Notes: generated from the letters alone by a model not told the origin. A DNA stretch of 64,000 nucleotides from UBA5109 sp963975155 (GCA_963975155.1 CAXBFG010000003.1:124001-188000), one strand, 5' to 3'; positions 1 through 9,813 are shown, numbered from the stretch's first letter. Numbers and translations: made by a program.

Positions 1-47
1 GCCGTGTTGATCGTTATAAGAAACGTTTCAGTAACCGAAAAATTTAA
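1..47 (+). CDS. rpmE: 50S ribosomal protein L31, C-terminal end (partial)
   Basis: Reading from base 3, the frame gives RVDRYKKRFSNRKI and then TAA at 45-47. This matches the conserved L31 C-terminus (a VDRF-KRF type ending), so only the last 14 codons of the gene lie in the window. The placement next to ponA agrees with the rpmE/ponA neighbourhood of Pseudomonas-type genomes. The identification rests on a short peptide plus synteny. Confidence 0.6.
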   Translation, partial: RVDRYKKRFSNRKI

Positions 48-82
48 CACAGTTTTCTATTTTTCTTTTTCTTTTCGGTTTT
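33..82 (+). terminator. possible long-loop hairpin at the end of rpmE
   Basis: AACCGAAAA at 33-41 is the inverted complement of TTTTCGGTT at 72-80, with a U-rich stretch around and after it. The loop is about 30 nt, which is long for an intrinsic terminator, so this is a weak call. Confidence 0.25.
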
Positions 83-113
83 ATTGTCTTGCGCCAAAGC
101 AATTTGGCGTGAA

Positions 114-2492
114 TTAGAAGATCAGATCAGTGGTACTTTGATCCTGCGGGTTATTTATAGAACCCGCAGCATCAGCCCCAAGTGGCTGGAACTCTTCCCG
201 GAATACTTCGAAAATAGCCCCTTCCTCATTTGCCTGAGCTCTCAAACCCGTTTGCGGATTTATCCTGACGGTAACAATACCATCTGGCTGAGCCATTGAA
301 TTCACAGGCATATCTTTTAAAGCATCTTCCATGAAGTCGATCCAGATAGGCACTGCAACGGTAGCAGCCTGCTCATCCCGACCCAGTGTTTGCGGATTAT
401 CAAAACCGACATAAACTGTTGTAACAATGTCGGCATTAAAACCTGAAAACCAGAGATCGAAATTATCATTGGTAGTCCCGGTTTTGCCAGCCAGATCAGG
501 GCGTCCTATTTCACGGTTGATGCGGCGGCCGCTACCACTGGTGACCACAGAACGTAGAATGGTGTTCATGATATAGGCTACATCTTCATCGATAACCCGA
601 GGTGCAGGATATAAAGAAGCGGTCTGGCGGTCGCCTGGATCAAAACTCATACCGCAGGCATTACAAACTCTTTGTGGTTCTGCCTGGTATACAAGGCCAT
701 CATTAAAATTATTAATCCGTTCAATCAGATAAGGTTCTACCTTGTAACCGCCATTAGCAAAAACCGCATAACCAGTAGCAACTTCCATTGGTGTGACTGC
801 ATGTGAACCGATAGCGACAGTAAGATCATTTCGTGGGAATTCATTTTCATTAAAGCCGAACCTTGCCACATAGGGTAGTACAATATCACTCCCTAAAGCA
901 TCATAAAGTCTTATAGATACAAGGTTTTTAGAGTTAGTAAGCGCATACTTTAAGGTGATTGGACCAAGGAATTCTCCGCCAAAATTCTCTGGCCGGTAAT
1001 CACTACGGTCCAGCGGGGCATCATTAATCAGGCTGGCTGCTGTATACCCATTTTCCAGAGCTGCGGCATATAGAAATGGTTTAAAGTTTGATCCAGGTTG
1101 CCGTCTGGCCTGGGTTACACGATTGAAATTACTTTGGTAAAAATCATAACCCCCGGTCAAAGCCATTATTGCCCCGTTGTTAGGGTTAATTGAAACCAGT
1201 GCACCATTGGCAGAGGGAACCTGGCTCAGCATCCAGCGTCCTTCATTATTCTGGCTAACTCGAATCAAATCGCCAATTTCAACGACTTCTCGCGCAGTAC
1301 GAGGACTGGAAGTCCAGGTGCTGTTGTTGATAAAGCGTTTGGCCCAGCGTATTCCGTCCCATTCAAGAGTGACGCTTTCGCCGGTTTTCAGTAAAGCTAC
1401 TATCGATCTTTCATTGACTGCCTGTACAAATGCCGGATGTTGATCCCCTATAGTGCTGGTTCTGCCCAGAATAGCCAGCCACATATCCACATCATCAGGA
1501 GTGCTGCTGGGATTCATGTGATTTTCCGGACCGCGGTAGCCATGGTTTCTGTCGTAGTTTTCCAGGCCATCAGTCAAGGCCTGGATAGCTAAAGCCTGAG
1601 TTTCACTGTTCACCGTCGTGTAGACTTCAAAACCATCAGTCAATGCTAAATTTCCGTAACGAGCTTCCATCTCAAGACGGACCATTTCTGCGATATACGG
1701 AGCCCTGACCTGAATTTCGACACCATAACGTTGAGCCGTAAGGGGAGCATTATCGGCATCAGCAAACTGTGTCTGATTGATCATATTCAGGTCCAGCATG
1801 CGCCGCAGCACCCTGCTTCTATAGGTTTTAGCTCTGGTTTCGGAGCGAAGCGGATTAATTGTGTTGGGTGCTGGCAATAAAGCCACCAGCATGGCCATTT
1901 CAGCGACGGTTAGTTCAGCAGGTACTTTGTTATAGAACTGACTGGAGGCTGCCGATATCCCGTAAGCCGATATCCCAAAAAAGATACGGTTAAGATATAG
2001 CTCCAGAATTTCTTCCTTGTTGAGTTCGCGCTCGATTTTTAAGGCCAGCAGTATCTCCTTGAACTTTCTGGAGTATGGACTTTCGCCCTCAAATGAAATG
2101 TTCTTTGCCAGCTGCATGGTAAGGGTGCTACCACCACCACTGGGATTACCGCTCAGTATCCCCAGGACCGATCTGGCCAGGGCTCTTAAATCCACACCAT
2201 TATGTTCATAAAAACGAGTGTCTTCGCTGGCAATCAGAGCGTCTATAAGCAGTGGGGGAATTTCCTCATATTTAATAGGGTCGCGCCGGACTTCGCCAAA
2301 TTCCGCAATCAGTTTGTTATCTGAGGTATAAATGCGTAAAGGGTTTACCAGCCTGACATTACGATAATCTTCAGCAGGAGGTAATTTCGGGGATAAATAC
2401 AAGTAAGCACTGGTTGTTATCATTACCAGCCCCAGACCACCAAACAAGCAGCACCAGAGGAAGATTTTTAAGCCTTTACGCGCGATATTCAC
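114..2492 (-). CDS. mrcA: Penicillin-binding protein 1A (bifunctional transglycosylase/transpeptidase)
   Basis: This class A PBP polymerises lipid II and cross-links peptidoglycan in the periplasm. The 792-residue protein has a cytoplasmic N-terminus, one membrane helix at about 10-33, and a GT51 glycosyltransferase domain. The GT51 catalytic Glu is E90 (in IASEDTRFYEH), followed by GSTLTMQLAKN at 121-131. An OB-like insert follows. The transpeptidase domain has SxxK at S468-K471 (GSNFK), an SKN motif, and KTGT at 670-673. The start is GTG at 2492. The gene (ponA in Pseudomonas) is divergent from pilM, as in Pseudomonas. The length is slightly below the usual 820-850 residues, but all catalytic motifs are present. 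Confidence 0.95.
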   Translation of the reverse strand: MNIARKGLKIFLWCCLFGGLGLVMITTSAYLYLSPKLPPAEDYRNVRLVNPLRIYTSDNKLIAEFGEVRRDPIKYEEIPPLLIDALIASEDTRFYEHNGVDLRALARSVLGILSGNPSGGGSTLTMQLAKNISFEGESPYSRKFKEILLALKIERELNKEEILELYLNRIFFGISAYGISAASSQFYNKVPAELTVAEMAMLVALLPAPNTINPLRSETRAKTYRSRVLRRMLDLNMINQTQFADADNAPLTAQRYGVEIQVRAPYIAEMVRLEMEARYGNLALTDGFEVYTTVNSETQALAIQALTDGLENYDRNHGYRGPENHMNPSSTPDDVDMWLAILGRTSTIGDQHPAFVQAVNERSIVALLKTGESVTLEWDGIRWAKRFINNSTWTSSPRTAREVVEIGDLIRVSQNNEGRWMLSQVPSANGALVSINPNNGAIMALTGGYDFYQSNFNRVTQARRQPGSNFKPFLYAAALENGYTAASLINDAPLDRSDYRPENFGGEFLGPITLKYALTNSKNLVSIRLYDALGSDIVLPYVARFGFNENEFPRNDLTVAIGSHAVTPMEVATGYAVFANGGYKVEPYLIERINNFNDGLVYQAEPQRVCNACGMSFDPGDRQTASLYPAPRVIDEDVAYIMNTILRSVVTSGSGRRINREIGRPDLAGKTGTTNDNFDLWFSGFNADIVTTVYVGFDNPQTLGRDEQAATVAVPIWIDFMEDALKDMPVNSMAQPDGIVTVRINPQTGLRAQANEEGAIFEVFREEFQPLGADAAGSINNPQDQSTTDLIF

Positions 2493-2926
2493 GGTACTGT
2501 CGCATTACCTTTAATAGTGTTTGCTAAGAGTTGAGTGGCTTGTCAATAAAAGAAATCCACTACAGCCAGAATTTCCCTTCATCTAAGCCGATAGTACTGA
2601 TTTTAAACGTTTTTCACCAATAAATCTGACTTTATATTTAGATACTTTAGACTAATATTGGAAAAAATATGAATTGATAATATCTGGAATTAATTATTAT
2701 TGCGATACAGGCGAGTGTGAAGCAGTTATCAATTTAAAGTAATTTGTTGAAAATAGACTTAATTACTTGAAATTAATACTTAAATTAAGTAACGTGCTGC
2801 TTTGTAGGAATCTACATTCCAGTTGTGGGAGTGTGCTTTCCAAAAAATGCTGTGTATCAGACTGAGATGAAGTGACAAATCAAAGCCAGCGTAAATTGGC
2901 AAAATATGTCTTAGGAGTTTGTTTAG
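2493..2926. other. AT-rich divergent intergenic region (PBP1A / pilM)
   Basis: This 434-bp stretch separates the divergent PBP1A and pilM genes and contains no credible ORF. It is strongly AT-rich. It holds a perfect inverted repeat, ACTTAATT at 2757-2764 and AATTAAGT at 2783-2790, that could be an operator or a hairpin. A good Shine-Dalgarno AGGAGT at 2912-2917 serves the GTG start of pilM. Promoters for both genes must lie here, but I could not single out a convincing -35/-10 pair. Confidence 0.5.
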
Positions 2927-3988
2927 GTGAGTATTTTTAGTAAAAAAAATACAGCTCTGCTTGGTGTGGATATCAGCTCCAGTTCTATCAAACTATTGGA
3001 ACTCAGCAAGTCTGGTTCCAAATATAAAGTTGAAAATTATGTCAATCGCCCGGTCCCCCAGAATGCTGTAGTTGAAAAGAACATCAATGATCTGGAAGCG
3101 GTGGGTGATGTGATGATCAAGATAGCGGGTGTGATCAAAACAAAAACCAAAGAGGCTGCTGTAGCTGTAGCCGGATCGGCTGTTATTACTAAAACTATTG
3201 AAATGAATGCCTCCCTTACTGATACGGAAATGGAGAATCAGATTGCTGTGGAGGCCGATCAGTACATTCCGTATCCGCTTGATGAAGTTGCTATCGATTT
3301 TTCTCGTCAGGGGCCATCCACAAAAAACGATGAGATGGTTCAGGTTCTGCTTGCCGCATGTAAAAAAGAAAACGTTGATCTGCGTGTCGCTGCTCTTGAG
3401 GTCGGGGGCTTTACCGCCAGAGTAGTGGATATTGAAGCCTATGCCATGGAGCGTGCATATCGGCTCCTGGAAGCACAAATGAATCTGCCGAAATCCAAAT
3501 TAGTTGCCATTATTGATATTGGAGCGACTATGACGACGCTGTACATCCTTAATGATGGTGTTTCAATTTATACTAGAGAACAAATCTTTGGCGGTGCCCA
3601 GTTAAATAGCGAAGTTCAGATGCGCTATGGTTTACAGGCAGGTGAAGCAGAGACTGCCATCAAGGAAGGAAGTCTGCCAGAAGGTTTTGAAGAAGATATT
3701 TTGCATCCATTCCGTGAGGAAATAACTGAACAAATTAGTCGAGCCTTACAATTTTTCTTTTCCTCCAGTCAATATAATGATGTTGACCTGATTGTTCTGG
3801 CCGGAGGAACTGCTGCAACCGATGGTCTTGCCTCTCAGGTTGAGGAGACGCTTTCGTGTAAAACAGTCGTTGCCAACCCCTTTGCTAAAATGAGTTTTGG
3901 CGCTAAAGTGAATAAAACCTTGCTCAGAAGTGAAGCTCCATCATTGCTCATGGCTTGTGGATTGGCGGCAAGAGGGTTTATGGAATGA
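2927..3988 (+). CDS. pilM: Type IV pilus inner-membrane platform protein PilM
   Basis: PilM is a cytoplasmic actin-like (FtsA/MreB-fold) ATP-binding protein that binds the N-terminus of PilN and anchors the PilMNOP alignment complex. The 353-residue product starts with the typical LLGVDISSSSIKLLEL phosphate-binding strand. It has a second nucleotide-binding segment IIDIGATMTTLYIL at about 195-208 and LAGGTAATDGL near 290, in line with the family. GTG start with SD AGGAGT ten bases upstream. The stop overlaps the pilN ATG (ATGA), so the genes are translationally coupled. Confidence 0.95.
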   Translation: MSIFSKKNTALLGVDISSSSIKLLELSKSGSKYKVENYVNRPVPQNAVVEKNINDLEAVGDVMIKIAGVIKTKTKEAAVAVAGSAVITKTIEMNASLTDTEMENQIAVEADQYIPYPLDEVAIDFSRQGPSTKNDEMVQVLLAACKKENVDLRVAALEVGGFTARVVDIEAYAMERAYRLLEAQMNLPKSKLVAIIDIGATMTTLYILNDGVSIYTREQIFGGAQLNSEVQMRYGLQAGEAETAIKEGSLPEGFEEDILHPFREEITEQISRALQFFFSSSQYNDVDLIVLAGGTAATDGLASQVEETLSCKTVVANPFAKMSFGAKVNKTLLRSEAPSLLMACGLAARGFME

Positions 3989-4551
3989 CAAGCATCAATT
4001 TACTGCCCTGGCGTGAGATTCTTCGTGAAGAAAGAAAACGCGAATTCCTGATGTCACTTTTTTTAATAGCCCTTGTAGCAGGCGGCATATTATTTTTAGT
4101 GGATCGATATTTCACTATTGAAATAAATGGTCAGCAACGGGTCAATGATTACCTGACAGAACAAATAGCAGCTCTGGATAGAGAAATAGCGGAAATCAGA
4201 AATCTGCAGGCTCAAAGAACAGCATTAATAGAACGTATGTCTGTTATTCAGGATTTACAGGGCACGCGCCCAATTATAGTTAGATTATTTGATGAATTGG
4301 TCAAAACGCTTCCTGCGGGAGTTTATTACAATACGGTAAACAGAACAGGAGATAATATTCAGATAAATGGCGTATCAGAAACAAATAATAAGGTGTCTGA
4401 TTTAATGCGGGCACTTGAAGCTTCCGAATGGTTTGCCAACGCGAGTCTCCAGCAAATCAGAGCACAGGGTGGTACTGGTGGGGTGACCGAGTCTTATCTT
4501 TTTCAATTACAAGTAGCAGTAACAGCTCCCGAGCAGGAAGCTGGCCAATAG
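3985..4551 (+). CDS. pilN: Type IV pilus assembly protein PilN
   Basis: PilN is a bitopic inner-membrane protein linking PilM to PilO/PilP. The 188-residue product opens with the signature MTSINLLPWRE, the segment that docks in PilM. A membrane helix follows at about 24-42, then a periplasmic coiled coil and a ferredoxin-like domain. I chose the ATG at 3985, overlapping the pilM stop as ATGA. A longer frame from 3955 exists, but it would lie inside pilM and push the conserved SINLLPWRE motif inward. Confidence 0.93.
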   Translation: MTSINLLPWREILREERKREFLMSLFLIALVAGGILFLVDRYFTIEINGQQRVNDYLTEQIAALDREIAEIRNLQAQRTALIERMSVIQDLQGTRPIIVRLFDELVKTLPAGVYYNTVNRTGDNIQINGVSETNNKVSDLMRALEASEWFANASLQQIRAQGGTGGVTESYLFQLQVAVTAPEQEAGQ

Positions 4552-4576
4552 GTTTGGGATACTTGGGTAAAAGTAT

Positions 4577-5215
4577 ATGAAAGCATTTGAAGTCCTTAAA
4601 ACGAAAATTGCCGGTTCAGTAAATGAACTGAAAAATTTCGACTGGAATGATCTCGGCGACATCGAAACAATTGGCGTATGGCCGAATGTTGTTAAGTTCG
4701 TTTTGGGTATCGTTTTGTTTGTTGCCTGTTTAGGTGCAGGTTACTGGTTTCATGTAAAAGATTTGCAGGCCAGGCTGGTCACTGTACAAGGGGCAGAAAC
4801 AGGGTTAAGAAATGATCTTGAATCCAAAGCGGTATTAGCCGCCAACCTTGAAGCCTATCGTCAGCAATTGTTAGATATGGAAGAAGATTTCGGTTCTTTG
4901 TTGGCGCAATTGCCGGGTGAAACAGAAGTGCCAGGTTTGCTTGAAGATATTTCAGAAACCGGCTTGGGTAGTGGAATTGTGTTTGATTCAATTCAGCTGC
5001 AACCAGAGCAGGCGCAGGAATTTTATATTGAATTACCAATTAATATTCAGGTCAATGGTGCTTATCATGATTTCGGTGCATTCGTCAGTGCAGTAGCAAG
5101 TTTGCCTCGAATTGTGACTCTGCATGATTTTAGAATAAATGCTGGTGAAAATCGCAGTGACTTATCGATGCAGATAATTGCCAGAACATATCGCTTTAGG
5201 TCAGATGATGAGTAA
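4577..5215 (+). CDS. pilO: Type IV pilus assembly protein PilO
   Basis: PilO forms heterodimers with PilN in the periplasm and links the inner-membrane platform to PilP and the secretin. The 212-residue protein has a short cytoplasmic N-terminus, a membrane helix at about 37-57 (VVKFVLGIVLFVACLGAGYW), a coiled coil at about 60-110 and a C-terminal ferredoxin-like domain. It lies 25 nt after pilN and its 3' end overlaps the start of pilP. Confidence 0.93.
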   Translation: MKAFEVLKTKIAGSVNELKNFDWNDLGDIETIGVWPNVVKFVLGIVLFVACLGAGYWFHVKDLQARLVTVQGAETGLRNDLESKAVLAANLEAYRQQLLDMEEDFGSLLAQLPGETEVPGLLEDISETGLGSGIVFDSIQLQPEQAQEFYIELPINIQVNGAYHDFGAFVSAVASLPRIVTLHDFRINAGENRSDLSMQIIARTYRFRSDDE

Positions 5216-5738
5216 CTTATCCAGATTTACCATACTCATTTTGCTTGTCTTCACTGTTGCCGGTTGTACAGGGAATAATGAGGCATTAATTGAAATACAG
5301 AATTATGCGAGCCGGATCGTAAATCGTCCACCTGGCCAGATCGCGCCGCCACCAGAAATGATTTCCTATGAGGCATTTACTTACAGTGCGGCCAATTTGC
5401 GGGGTCCTTTTGAGATACCTCTGGATGTGTCACTGGCAACACTCAGCCAGCAATCGAATGATATTCAGCCAAATCTCAATAGAGTGCGTGAACCATTGGA
5501 AGCGTTTGCCATTGGAACGCTTAATCTTCGAGGTGTCATTTCCCGAGAGAATACAATTTGGGGATTAATCCAGGACGAAAATAATAATCTTCACTATGTT
5601 ATGGAAGGGAGCTATATGGGACGTAATCACGGAAGAGTAGTTTCCATTTCTGAATCGCAAATAGATTTAATTGAAATTGTTCCCAGTGGTGCCGGAGGCT
5701 GGATTGAACGACCGCAAACCGTAAGTGCAGGTGAGTGA
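5205..5738 (+). CDS. pilP: Type IV pilus lipoprotein PilP
   Basis: PilP is an inner-membrane lipoprotein whose C-terminal beta domain contacts the N0 region of PilQ. The product has a lipoprotein signal ending LVFTVAGC (lipobox) and a Pro-rich linker (RPPGQIAPPPEM). The C-terminal domain carries GVISRENTIWGLIQDENN and YMGRNHGRVV, typical of PilP. Two in-frame ATGs (5205 and 5208) lie inside the pilO 3' end, behind an AGG at 5198-5200. An upstream in-frame GTG/ATG-type start at 5178 would put extra residues before the signal peptide and is less likely. Confidence 0.92.
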   Translation: MMSNLSRFTILILLVFTVAGCTGNNEALIEIQNYASRIVNRPPGQIAPPPEMISYEAFTYSAANLRGPFEIPLDVSLATLSQQSNDIQPNLNRVREPLEAFAIGTLNLRGVISRENTIWGLIQDENNNLHYVMEGSYMGRNHGRVVSISESQIDLIEIVPSGAGGWIERPQTVSAGE

Positions 5739-5903
5739 CGTATTTATAACAACAATTGATATATGAAGATTTTAAAACCGAATACACAAAAAGAATAACC
5801 AAAGAGTAGCTCTTAAATGCATGCAAACAATTACAGACAGCTAATGGGTTTATGGACAGGTGCAAATCTGCGGAAGTCTGCCCGGCTTGTCAGGAGTTTC
5901 ACT

Positions 5904-7967
5904 ATGATTACTAGCTCAGGTCAATCATTCATCCGCAATCTGTTCAGTGCAATAGTTTTCCTGGGCGGTCTAGGCTTTGCTACTGGCGTTTCTGCGCAGC
6001 AAACCAGACTGGAAGCAATTAATTTTGTCACCTTGCCGGGAGATCAGTTGGAAATCGAGCTGACTTTTGACAATGATCCCCCTACCCCTGCTATTTTTGA
6101 AATTGCTAACCCTGCGCGATTATCAATGGACTTTAATAATGTCAGCAATCAGCTTACTGAAAGACGGTTCCCCTTGGATCTGGAAGTGGCTGATAGTGTC
6201 ATGATACTGGAGGATCAGAACAGAACCAGGATGGTGGTTAATCTTAGTAACCTTGAGCCTTATACAACCAGAGTAGCAGGCAATAGTCTTTTTGTTGTAT
6301 TGGGTAGTGCTGAAGCAGTGAGTAATAGTTCTGTCATGGCAGCCACAACGACAGTTCGTGGGGCGAATAATGTTGCACAAAGTGTCCCCGACATTACCGA
6401 TGTTAACTTTCGTCGCGGTAATGATGGAGGCGGACAGATAATTATCGAGATGGCCAACAGGTCATTGGCTGGTGATATCAACAGATCTGGTTCTTCACTG
6501 AGTCTGGAATTCAGAAATGCAGGTATTGATCAGGCCCAGCAGGCTCGTTTGGATGTTACTGACTTTGCCACACCGGTACGTTTTATTGATGTATATGAAG
6601 AAAATGGCTCGGTTATGGTGGTTGCTGATGTCGCTGGAGACTTCGACTATATTGCTTATCAAAGTGACGAAGAATTGATCATTGATGTGAGTCCGGTGCT
6701 TGCTGCTGCAGTGGGCAACATGCCTGGTGGGTCAGACTTTGTAGGTGAAAGGATGTCCCTGAATTTCCAGGATATTCCAATCAGGCAAGTCCTGCAGATT
6801 TTTGCAGAATTTCAGGATTTCAGTCTGGTAGTGAGCGATGCTGTGACCGGTAATGTAACCATGCGTCTGGTGGACGTGCCCTGGGATCAGGCCTTGGCAC
6901 TTGTGCTTCGATCTAGAGGGCTTGGTCAACGTCAGGAAGGATCTGTTTTATATATCGCCCCTGCAGCTGATATTGCTCAGACTGAACGTGAGGAGCTGGA
7001 AGCCAATCAGGAAGTTGAAGCTTTGGTCCCCATGCAGACTGCTTACATTCCGGTTAACTATGCAGTTGCCAGTGAGATGTTGACCCTGATTCAAGGCGGG
7101 GCCAACGGCGGGATTTTATCTGACCGCGGCAGTGCTACGGTGGATAATCGCACCAACACCCTGATTATTCAGGATGCTCCAATAGTCCTGGCAGAAATAC
7201 GCTCAATGCTGGAAAGATTGGATGTACCTGTACGCCAGGTCCTGATCAAGGCCAGAATTGTAAATGCGGAAACCAGCTTTGGGGACGCTTTGGGTATACG
7301 GTGGGGAGGCGTCCAGACTTTTCCGGGATTTGGAGATGAGTTTATACTGAGCGGTGGTCTGGGTGGTTTTGGAAACAGTTTTTCGGATAGCCAGTTGGTT
7401 GTTGACCTGGGTCCGACGACATCCAATTCCTCTTTTGCAATTGGCTACGCCGGCGATAATGGATTGTTGCAGTTGGAATTGGCAGCCCTTGAAGATAGTG
7501 GAAACGGTGAAGTTGTTGCCCAGCCATCTATCACTACCCAGGATCAACAAACAGCTAGAATCGAATCGGGCTTACAAATTCCATATCAGGCACAGGCCGG
7601 TGGAACCGCTGGAGGCTCAACAACAGAATTCGTCTCAGCCGTGCTTTCTTTGGAAGTGACGCCGCAGATTACTCCGGATGGAAGAATCATTATGCTATTG
7701 GATATTCACCAGGATTCTGTAGTACCCGGCGGGGGAGGAGTACCGGCAATTTCTACCAATAACGTCACGACCCGAGTATTGGTTGATGATGGCGATACGG
7801 TAGTTCTGGGAGGCGTGTTCCGTGAAGAAGCGGTTACGACTGTTTCAAAAACAATGGTTCTGGGGGACTTACCCTATATAGGCGGTCTGTTTAGGCGGAC
7901 TGAAAACTCGGAAACCAAAACCGAGTTGCTGATTTTCATCACACCTTCAATCATCAACGATATCTAG
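5904..7967 (+). CDS. pilQ: Type IV pilus secretin PilQ
   Basis: PilQ forms the multimeric outer-membrane channel for the pilus. The 687-residue product has a signal peptide ending near GVSA-QQ and two AMIN-type domains in the first ~260 residues that bind peptidoglycan. An N0/STN domain follows from about 283 (MSLNFQDIPIRQVLQIF), then an N1/NolW domain from about 380 (YIPVNYAVASEML) and the secretin C-domain with VVAQPSITTQDQQ near 536. The frame is open from 5817, but AGGAG at 5892-5896 and the signal peptide favour the ATG at 5904. It is the last gene of pilMNOPQ, with aroK and aroB following. Confidence 0.94.
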   Translation: MITSSGQSFIRNLFSAIVFLGGLGFATGVSAQQTRLEAINFVTLPGDQLEIELTFDNDPPTPAIFEIANPARLSMDFNNVSNQLTERRFPLDLEVADSVMILEDQNRTRMVVNLSNLEPYTTRVAGNSLFVVLGSAEAVSNSSVMAATTTVRGANNVAQSVPDITDVNFRRGNDGGGQIIIEMANRSLAGDINRSGSSLSLEFRNAGIDQAQQARLDVTDFATPVRFIDVYEENGSVMVVADVAGDFDYIAYQSDEELIIDVSPVLAAAVGNMPGGSDFVGERMSLNFQDIPIRQVLQIFAEFQDFSLVVSDAVTGNVTMRLVDVPWDQALALVLRSRGLGQRQEGSVLYIAPAADIAQTEREELEANQEVEALVPMQTAYIPVNYAVASEMLTLIQGGANGGILSDRGSATVDNRTNTLIIQDAPIVLAEIRSMLERLDVPVRQVLIKARIVNAETSFGDALGIRWGGVQTFPGFGDEFILSGGLGGFGNSFSDSQLVVDLGPTTSNSSFAIGYAGDNGLLQLELAALEDSGNGEVVAQPSITTQDQQTARIESGLQIPYQAQAGGTAGGSTTEFVSAVLSLEVTPQITPDGRIIMLLDIHQDSVVPGGGGVPAISTNNVTTRVLVDDGDTVVLGGVFREEAVTTVSKTMVLGDLPYIGGLFRRTENSETKTELLIFITPSIINDI

Positions 7968-8008
7968 GTACAAATTATTTTGTTTTTTCAGCTTGAGCAA
8001 AGTGCTTG

Positions 8009-8548
8009 ATGAAGAATTCTGTTGATAACATTTTTCTGATCGGGCCCATGGGTGCAGGCAAAACAACGATAGGTAAGTTACTTGCTGAAGAGCTCAAGCT
8101 CGATTTTATTGATTCCGACCAGGAAATCGAAAATCGTACGGGTGCTGATATCGCCTGGATATTCGATATGGAGGGGGAAGAAGGTTTCCGTAAGCGTGAA
8201 GAAAAAGTTATTGAAGAATTAAGTGCTAAAAATAAAATCGTTCTTGCTACCGGAGGCGGGGCTGTTCTTTCAGAGCAAAGTCGCCGTTTGTTACATAGTC
8301 GAGGCACGGTTATTTATTTAATGACAACAATAAACCAGCAACTGGAACGTACCCGCAAAGATCAAAAACGTCCGTTACTACAAAATGTCGATGACCCGGA
8401 AGCAAAATTACGCTCATTGATGGACGAGCGTGAACCACTCTATCGTGAAATCGCCGATCACATGGTGATGACCAACCGAAGAAGCGCCAAAACTGTCAGT
8501 ATGGAAATAGCCAGATACATTCTGGGCAGCTCCGATAACTATGCTTGA
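8009..8548 (+). CDS. aroK: Shikimate kinase
   Basis: This enzyme phosphorylates shikimate at the 3-hydroxyl with ATP in the chorismate pathway. The 179-residue cytoplasmic protein has a P-loop GPMGAGKTT (about 12-20), the shikimate-binding DSDQEIENRTG with the family Asp, and the LATGGGAV motif near 85. A lid Arg segment RPLL and the C-terminal nucleotide-binding region follow. A TTG at 8006 could also start it, but ATG at 8009 is preferred. It follows pilQ by 38 nt, and its stop overlaps a possible TTG start of aroB. Confidence 0.95.
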   Translation: MKNSVDNIFLIGPMGAGKTTIGKLLAEELKLDFIDSDQEIENRTGADIAWIFDMEGEEGFRKREEKVIEELSAKNKIVLATGGGAVLSEQSRRLLHSRGTVIYLMTTINQQLERTRKDQKRPLLQNVDDPEAKLRSLMDEREPLYREIADHMVMTNRRSAKTVSMEIARYILGSSDNYA

Positions 8549-8562
8549 AATGGTTGAAATAT

Positions 8563-9675
8563 ATGGCTGATCAGGCACAAACAACTACAGTTACTGTAAA
8601 TCTCGGAGACAGGTCATACCCGATTTATATTGGCACAGAGCTTTTGACGAAACGTGAACTGCTTGCTCCATATATTCGGGGTAAACAGGTATGTATAGTC
8701 AGCAATAACGTTGTAGCTCCACTGTATCTGGATAGGCTGAAAGCCACCCTCTCAGGTTTCGAAATCAGTGAATTTATTTTGCCGGACGGTGAGTCTGAAA
8801 AAACGCTTGATAATGTCAGTCAGATCTATGATTCCTTACTGCTTAACCGGTTTGAGCGTAATGCAACTCTGATTGCTTTAGGCGGAGGGGTGGTAGGTGA
8901 TATGACTGGCTTCGCTGCAGCCACTTTCCTGAGGGGCATAAATTTCATACAGATACCGACCACCTTGTTAGCACAGGTAGACTCCTCTGTAGGCGGTAAA
9001 ACCGGCGTGAACAGGCCCTTGGGTAAAAACATGGTGGGAGCGTTCTATCAGCCACAATGCGTTTTGGTCGATACCAGCACCCTGAAAACTCTACCCGACA
9101 GAGAATTATCTGCCGGCCTGGCTGAAGTGATCAAATATGGATTGATTAATAATCGGCCATTTTTTCATTGGCTTCAGGAAAATATCACGCAATTAAGAGC
9201 ACGGGATGCCGCCTGCCTGACGCAGGCAATTAAAACCAGTTGTGAGGATAAAGCTGACATTGTAATGGCGGATGAAAAAGAAGCCGGTATAAGAGCAACT
9301 CTGAATTTGGGTCATACTTTCGGGCATGCAATTGAAGCGGCTATGGGCTATGGGAACTGGCTGCATGGAGAGGCTGTTGCTGTCGGCATGCTAATGGCCG
9401 CTGATTTGTCATGGCGGCTTGGTAAGTTGACGGCCGCCGAAGTTGCAGAAATAAAAGCCTTGATAGATGCAGCAGGGTTGCCTCATCTGCCCCCTGAAGA
9501 GATTAGCTATCAGGACTATCTATCACTGATGAGCAGAGATAAAAAAAATATACAGGGCTCAATGCGCTTTATATTACTGGAATCAATTGGTAAGGCTTTT
9601 ATTAGCTCAGATGTGGATTCAAAGCTGCTTGAACAGACACTGAAGGCTGGAATTCAGCTGGGTGTAGATACATAG
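8563..9675 (+). CDS. aroB: 3-Dehydroquinate synthase
   Basis: AroB converts DAHP to 3-dehydroquinate using NAD+ and a divalent metal, the second step of the shikimate pathway. The protein has the NAD-binding motif ALGGGVVGDMTGF, the QIPTTLLAQVDSSVGGKTGVN block and the metal/substrate motif LGHTFGHAIEA with its conserved His residues. An in-frame TTG at 8545 overlaps the aroK stop and could add six residues. ATG 8563 gives a more typical N-terminus. In Pseudomonas, damX follows aroB. Here no such gene is present before gltB. Confidence 0.94.
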   Translation: MADQAQTTTVTVNLGDRSYPIYIGTELLTKRELLAPYIRGKQVCIVSNNVVAPLYLDRLKATLSGFEISEFILPDGESEKTLDNVSQIYDSLLLNRFERNATLIALGGGVVGDMTGFAAATFLRGINFIQIPTTLLAQVDSSVGGKTGVNRPLGKNMVGAFYQPQCVLVDTSTLKTLPDRELSAGLAEVIKYGLINNRPFFHWLQENITQLRARDAACLTQAIKTSCEDKADIVMADEKEAGIRATLNLGHTFGHAIEAAMGYGNWLHGEAVAVGMLMAADLSWRLGKLTAAEVAEIKALIDAAGLPHLPPEEISYQDYLSLMSRDKKNIQGSMRFILLESIGKAFISSDVDSKLLEQTLKAGIQLGVDT

Positions 9676-9686
9676 AAAGCATTAAG

Positions 9687-9813
9687 TATTCAGGCTGTAT
9701 CGGCAGCGGTTTGTAGTTCGCTCGCCCAGGCTCCTCACTTACAAACCTGGCCTCTGTATGCCTGATTCCCAGTGAGTTTTTATAACGGCAACTATTCAGG
9801 CTGTATCGGCAGC
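9687..9813 (+). repeat. 21-bp direct repeat between aroB and gltB
   Basis: TATTCAGGCTGTATCGGCAGC occurs exactly at 9687-9707 and again at 9793-9813, 106 bp apart in the same orientation. The sequences between and around the copies differ. Origin is unknown: it could be a duplication, a pair of protein-binding sites or the residue of a small deletion or insertion. Confidence 0.75.

Noticed and set aside
93..110. Hairpin CGCCAAA/TTTGGCG after the PBP1A stop as a terminator
   Set aside because: The stem is good but no T-run follows on the minus strand.
2993..3478. 161-codon antisense frame in pilM
   Set aside because: It lies wholly opposite a well-conserved gene and its product has no features; it is a shadow frame.
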